From positions 1 through 17,490 of the forward strand of contig JBDLII010000028.1 of NCBI GenBank assembly GCA_039714995.1: 17,490 bases of DNA, in the 5' to 3' direction. The first letter of the stretch is position 1. Every line of letters starts with the position of its first letter. The DNA comes from Sva-25 sp039714995. Its GTDB lineage: Bacteria; Pseudomonadota; Gammaproteobacteria; Chromatiales; Chromatiaceae. This document shows positions 14,318 to 17,490 of the stretch, piece after piece. The position numbers and the translations under genes are program-made. The notes below the pieces were generated by a model. The model was not told the DNA's origin. It did no database searches and worked only from the letters and a program-made list of their open reading frames with translations.

Positions 14318-14664
14318 CAGAACAGGTCCAGCACGGATTCAGGCGGGCGTCCCAGAGCGGCGCGTCCATCACGAATGACGATCGGGCGCTCGATCAGCCT
14401 GGGGTGGTCGAGCATCGCCTGGATCAGTTCGTCGCGGCTGAGATCCGGGTTGTTCAGGCCGGCCTCCTTGTACTCCTTCTCCCTTTTGCGCATCAGGTCG
14501 CGTGGCTCCATGCCGAGCATCGACAGGATCGACTCCAGGGTCTCGCGGTCCGGCGGCGTCTTCAGATACTCCCTGATCTCTGCCTCGATCCCTTTCTCCT
14601 GTAATAGCTGCAGGGTTTGGCGGGATTTGCTGCAGCGCGGGTTGTGATAAATTTCAACGGACAT
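14317..14664 (-). CDS. arsC: ArsC-family arsenate reductase (glutaredoxin type)
   Basis: The 115-residue protein begins VEIYHNPRCSKSRQ with the catalytic Cys11, equivalent to Cys12 of plasmid R773 ArsC. It ends with LIERPIVIRDGRAALGRPPE, which carries the two C-terminal arginines that bind the oxyanion. ArsC reduces arsenate to arsenite using glutathione and glutaredoxin. No arsB, arsR or acr3 gene is nearby, and this family also contains YffB/Spx-like proteins, so real arsenate activity is likely but not proven. The ATG at 14664 gives the standard N-terminus; a TTG at 14682 would add six residues. It is the first gene of arsC-wrbA-DUF2069-hda. Confidence 0.88.
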   Translation of the reverse strand: MSVEIYHNPRCSKSRQTLQLLQEKGIEAEIREYLKTPPDRETLESILSMLGMEPRDLMRKREKEYKEAGLNNPDLSRDELIQAMLDHPRLIERPIVIRDGRAALGRPPESVLDLF

Positions 14665-14746
14665 GTCGGTTATAATCTTCAATTCGTGTAGCGCGTATTG
14701 TAATAGATGCGCTGTGAATTGCTACTATGACCAGGCATTTCAGAAA

Positions 14747-14853
14747 TTGGGCGCCGGTGGTTTCATCCGTGACACGCTGTGAATACATCCCTGTAAGCTC
14801 GCTACGGCCATCCTTGGCCGTAGACGGTCACAGATGAAACCACCGGCGCCCAA
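14747..14853. repeat. 107-bp cruciform-capable inverted repeat in the arsC / tlpA-like gap
   Basis: The 27-base arms at 14747-14773 and 14827-14853 are inverted copies with one mismatch (TTGGGCGCCGGTGGTTTCAT...). Inside are a perfect nine-base stem CTACGGCCA/TGGCCGTAG (14802-14810, 14815-14823, loop TCCT) and a small TACA/TGTA stem (14784-14795). The inner part resembles a common gammaproteobacterial repeat with 'ggccatcc..ggcc'. The gap is divergent, so both operons' promoters must work beside or within the element; I see no strong promoter boxes in 14665-14922. Confidence 0.7.
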
Positions 14854-14922
14854 TGCGGCAGGATCACAGTTGCCGGATTGCTTATGACTACTGATTCTCA
14901 AACATACCAAATGAGACACCTC

Positions 14923-15402
14923 ATGAAACAACTCCTTTTGCTGCTGCTGATGTTGGCCATGCAGCCCCTTCTCGCGGCCAATGATCCGCTCAATGATCTG
15001 GATCTGAAGGATCTCGATGGCAAGGTGCACAAGCTCAGCGACTACCGCGGCAAGTGGGTCGTGGTCAACTACTGGGCGACCTGGTGTCCTCCCTGCCGCC
15101 GTGAGATTCCCGAGCTGGCGAAATTTCATGAACAGCACAAGGAGCATGATGCCGTGGTGCTCGGCGTCAATCATGAGTATGCGACGTTGAAGGAGCTGCA
15201 GAATTTCAAGAAGAAGTACAAGATGAACTACCCGGTGCTGCAGGCGACGCCGAAAACACCCTCGATCGACAGGGCGATCCGTGGTTTGCCAACCACCTAC
15301 CTGGTGAATCCCGAGGGCAAGGTCGTTGCGGTCCAGAGCGGTCCCATCGACGCCGACATGCTGGAGGGCTTTATCAGCCGCGGTGCTGACGACGGAAAAT
15401 GA
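14923..15402 (+). CDS. TlpA-like periplasmic thioredoxin
   Basis: The 159-residue product has a signal peptide (MKQLLLLLLMLAMQPLLA, probable cut after residue 18 or 19) and a TlpA/ResA-type thioredoxin domain. The active site is WCPPC (Cys55 and Cys58) in WATWCPPCRREIPEL, and the cis-proline loop is in LPTTYLV. It should act in the periplasm as a thiol-disulfide reductant, for example in cytochrome c maturation or for a specific client. The ATG at 14923 gives a standard signal peptide; ATG at 14911 or 14884 would extend it. The next gene overlaps by four bases, so the two thioredoxins are made together. Confidence 0.87.
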   Translation: MKQLLLLLLMLAMQPLLAANDPLNDLDLKDLDGKVHKLSDYRGKWVVVNYWATWCPPCRREIPELAKFHEQHKEHDAVVLGVNHEYATLKELQNFKKKYKMNYPVLQATPKTPSIDRAIRGLPTTYLVNPEGKVVAVQSGPIDADMLEGFISRGADDGK

Positions 15403-15950
15403 TGACGCGTCTGTTCACAATGATACTGCTCGCTGCCCTGGGGCTTCCTGCCCAGGCGCTGCAGATGAGAGATCCGGAGAGCTATTTTTTTGACGAGACA
15501 TTTGGCGATCTCCAGGAGGAGCTTGCCACGGCGAAAGAGCAGGGAAAAAAGGCGCTATTGATCATGTTCGAGATGGACGAGTGTCCCTTTTGCCGGCGCA
15601 TGAAGAGCCGGGTCCTGAACCGGGATGATGTGCAGGACTATTTCAGGGAGCATTTCCTGATCTTGACGATGGATGTCGAGGGGGATCTCGAAATCACCGA
15701 TTTCCAGGGCAATGTCACCACGCAAAAGGAGTTTGCGCTGAAGCAGTTTCGCGTGCGCGCAACACCGGTCTTCCAGTTTATCGATCTCGATGGCAAGGCG
15801 ATCCAGAAGGCGCGTTATACAGGTGCGACCGCGGATGCTAACGAGTTCATACTGCTGGGTCGGTACGTGGTCGAGGAAAGATACCGCGAAACCTCATTTG
15901 TGCGTTACAAGCGGCAGATGAAACAGAACAGGAAGTCATCGATAGAATGA
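15399..15950 (+). CDS. SoxW-like thioredoxin-fold protein
   Basis: The 183-residue protein has a signal peptide (MMTRLFTMILLAALGLPAQA) and a thioredoxin fold with the active site DECPFC (Cys62 and Cys65), of SoxW/DsbC-like type. RATPVFQFIDLDG carries the cis-proline. After the fold comes a basic tail, YKRQMKQNRK. SoxW-type proteins keep sulfur-oxidation or other periplasmic proteins reduced, but no sox gene is in the window. The ATG at 15399 overlaps the upstream stop, with a second Met at 15402. The client is unknown; the next genes encode an export-like TolC/HlyD pair. Confidence 0.82.
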   Translation: MMTRLFTMILLAALGLPAQALQMRDPESYFFDETFGDLQEELATAKEQGKKALLIMFEMDECPFCRRMKSRVLNRDDVQDYFREHFLILTMDVEGDLEITDFQGNVTTQKEFALKQFRVRATPVFQFIDLDGKAIQKARYTGATADANEFILLGRYVVEERYRETSFVRYKRQMKQNRKSSIE

Positions 15951-15987
15951 ACTACGACGGGCACGAAAAATAACCCCGATATAAAAG

Positions 15988-16067
15988 TTAACCACAGATG
16001 AACACAGATACACACAGATATTATGGCTGCTCTTCATCTGTGTTTATCTGTGTTCATCTGTGGTTAA
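15988..16067. repeat. 80-bp inverted repeat of ACACAGAT units upstream of the TolC-like gene
   Basis: The arms at 15988-16019 and 16036-16067 are 32 bases each and inverted with one mismatch, starting TTAACCACAGATGAACACAG. Inside each arm, ACAGAT recurs every 10 bases. The element ends 22 bases before the ATG at 16090, so it forms most of the leader of the next gene. It resembles a 'aaccacagatgaacacagat' repeat found in many bacteria. A transcript crossing it would form a 32-bp hairpin with a 16-base loop, which may uncouple the TolC-like gene from the thioredoxin genes. Confidence 0.75.
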
Positions 16068-16089
16068 TAAACAGAGTAATGACGCCTTT

Positions 16090-17049
16090 ATGGAGAAAAG
16101 AATCCGTATCTCTCTCTACCTGATTTTGCTGTTGATGACTGCTGCGCAGGCGGAAGAGGCATCGCTGCCGGAGTACCTGACACTGCAACAGGCATTGGCC
16201 CTGGTGGACGAGTCGCATCCCGGCGTGCAGCTGGCGGCGCGGCAGACGGTGACGGGTCATATACTGCGATGCCAACAGTACGAACTGCTGCTCAATGCAC
16301 CGGGATTGCTGCAGGGCAGCTGCGGATACTGGCACTTTCTCACGCCTCTGGCGCAACAAAAGCTGCTGGTGATGCGGCGCTTTCTCGATGTGGCGCTTGC
16401 CGACCAGCGGGCTGCGCGTGACAGCGAGGCGATGTCCATGGCTTATGTCCGCCAGGACAGGAGTAAGAATCGCATGCAGCTGGGGCAGCGCTCGGAACTC
16501 GAGGCACTTGAACTGGATGCCATCTACCAGCGGGCGCGCCGCGAGTTTCTGGTCAGTGAAAGCCGGCAGCGCATCAGCCGTTCCCTGCTGGCCATTGCGT
16601 TGAACCGGCCTGACAGGCTGCCGCGTGAGGTCGTGCCGCCTGACCCTGCCGCGGTGACCATTGAGAACAGGGATGACGAGCAGAAGCTGCTGCGCAGCAT
16701 CGAGAACAACAATCCGGTGCTGCAGCGGCTGCAAGCCGGTGATGACAGGCCGCTTGAAGTTCTGACGCGGCAATATCTGCGCCATGTGGCGCTCGAGCAG
16801 CTGCTCTCCGTGACGCTGCTGGAGGCGCAGCAGCAGGAGAATCGCGTCGAGAAGGATTATCGCGATCTTTACCTGGATTACAGCCGCAGCCTCTATGAAC
16901 TGGAGGTCAAGGCTGACCTTGGTGATGCGATGGCTAATCAGACAGCGGCGCGGCTGGCGCAGATGGAGACCGATTATCAGCTGCTGATGAGCCTCGCCGT
17001 GCTCGATGCCCTGCGGGGCAGGATACCGGAGTTTCGCGATGATGAATAG
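16090..17049 (+). CDS. Short TolC-like outer-membrane efflux family protein
   Basis: The 319-residue protein has a signal peptide (probable cut after Ala21, AQA-EE) and TolC-type signatures. These are LTLQQALALVDESHP near 30-44, and an LGQRSELEALELDAIYQRARRE helix that corresponds to the family's 'lGq.s.lev..ae' stretch. The second half is mainly long helix, predicted coiled coil. TolC proteins are usually 420-490 residues, so this one is short; the segments expected to form outer-membrane strands look reduced. Cys61 and Cys78 are present. The ATG at 16090 has no good Shine-Dalgarno; the frame upstream runs into the repeat. It overlaps the adaptor gene by 11 bases, so an export complex is the likely context. 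Confidence 0.65.
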   Translation: MEKRIRISLYLILLLMTAAQAEEASLPEYLTLQQALALVDESHPGVQLAARQTVTGHILRCQQYELLLNAPGLLQGSCGYWHFLTPLAQQKLLVMRRFLDVALADQRAARDSEAMSMAYVRQDRSKNRMQLGQRSELEALELDAIYQRARREFLVSESRQRISRSLLAIALNRPDRLPREVVPPDPAAVTIENRDDEQKLLRSIENNNPVLQRLQAGDDRPLEVLTRQYLRHVALEQLLSVTLLEAQQQENRVEKDYRDLYLDYSRSLYELEVKADLGDAMANQTAARLAQMETDYQLLMSLAVLDALRGRIPEFRDDE

Positions 17050-17490
17050 GATAGTGGTGGTTCTCTCTCTTTTGCTGCTGCTCTCCCTGCAGTCGGCAAC
17101 AGCCGCTGAGCCGCTGCGGGCGCGCCTCGAATGGGCGCATGTCGTTGAGCTGCGCGCTTTTGAAAACGGCATTGTCGACAAGGTCCATGTGCTGGAGGGA
17201 CAGCTGGTCAAGCAGGGTGAGAGATTGCTGGAGCTGGACAGCCGCGACTATGATATTGCGGTGCGCTCAGCCGAAGCGCTTGTCAAGGAGGCCGCCGCCA
17301 AACACGACAAGGTGAAGCGTGAGCACGGTTGGGAGACAGAGCTCTATGAGCGGGGTTTGATCTCGGATAATGAACTCCAGGATGCCAGGGTCGCACTGCT
17401 GCAGGCGGAGAGCGCCGTTGAAGCGGCGCAGGCCAAGCTCGCGAAGGCGCAGCTGGGAGTGGAGCGCTCTGTTCTCAAGGCGCCCTTCGA
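17039..17490 (+). CDS. HlyD/RND-type periplasmic adaptor (5' part, cut by window end)
   Basis: The 150 codons visible encode a signal peptide (MMNRIVVVLSLLLLLSL, ending near ATAAEP), a lipoyl-like half-domain (GIVDKVHVLEGQLVKQGERL, LELDSRDY) and an alpha-helical hairpin with RGLISDNELQDARVALLQAE. The returning strand, VLKAPF, begins at the edge. This is the order of a membrane fusion protein that links an inner-membrane pump to an outer-membrane channel. Its 5' end overlaps the TolC-like gene, and a pump gene would be expected just downstream. The start is ATG at 17039, with a second at 17042. Confidence 0.85.
   Translation, partial: MMNRIVVVLSLLLLLSLQSATAAEPLRARLEWAHVVELRAFENGIVDKVHVLEGQLVKQGERLLELDSRDYDIAVRSAEALVKEAAAKHDKVKREHGWETELYERGLISDNELQDARVALLQAESAVEAAQAKLAKAQLGVERSVLKAPF

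Noticed and set aside
13727..14664. Arsenic resistance island
   Set aside because: Only arsC is present, with no arsR, arsB, acr3 or arsA. The operon with wrbA, DUF2069 and hda is a housekeeping arrangement.
14747..16067. Possibility of a CRISPR array from the palindromic repeats
   Set aside because: The repeats are single inverted pairs of unrelated sequence, without regular spacers or direct repetition, and no cas gene is present.
16054..17211. Minus-strand open frame of 385 codons opposite the TolC-like gene
   Set aside because: It spans the inverted repeat and two overlapping plus-strand genes with signal peptides and family signatures. The antisense translation looks random.

Overview
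The window reads as a chromosomal segment of a gammaproteobacterium with fairly high G+C, judged by eye. The support is the gene set and its fine order: ratA-ratB, a PqiABC system, nth with E. coli-like length and residues, ibaG, deaD, and arsC-wrbA-DUF2069-hda. Paired periplasmic thioredoxins and many short palindromic repeats would fit a sulfur-oxidising Chromatiales/Sedimenticola-like lineage, but that placement is inference. No tRNA, rRNA, CRISPR, phage or transposase gene was seen.

Layout. (a) 1-2345, plus strand: the tail of an unidentified gene, then ratA, ratB and ppx packed as one operon. (b) 2346-2684: a convergent gap filled with nested inverted repeats. (c) 2685-6855, minus strand: nth, two half-size pqiA genes, pqiB and pqiC, nearly all overlapping. 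This couples a base-excision repair enzyme to an envelope MCE lipid-transport system. (d) 6871-9154, plus strand: a secreted protein made of three IalB-like repeats, overlapping a zinc-ribbon Nudix hydrolase. A symmetric -10 box lies between this unit and nth. (e) 9155-11623: a repeat-bearing gap, ibaG (BolA family) and the RNA helicase deaD. (f) 11624-12452: two repeat elements and a CDP-alcohol phosphatidyltransferase gene. (g) 12453-14664: a three-hairpin repeat, then the minus-strand operon arsC-wrbA-DUF2069-hda. (h) 14665-17490: a cruciform-capable repeat, then tlpA-like, a SoxW-like thioredoxin, another inverted repeat, a short TolC-like gene and a HlyD-type adaptor cut off by the window end.

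The proteins are mostly housekeeping. Less usual are the triplicated Cx5C secreted protein, the short TolC-like protein with two cysteines placed next to two thioredoxins, and the repeats: nearly every intergenic gap over 100 bp holds a different palindromic family. Six of the recognised genes appear to start with TTG or GTG. I did not find a clearly new defence or mobile system.
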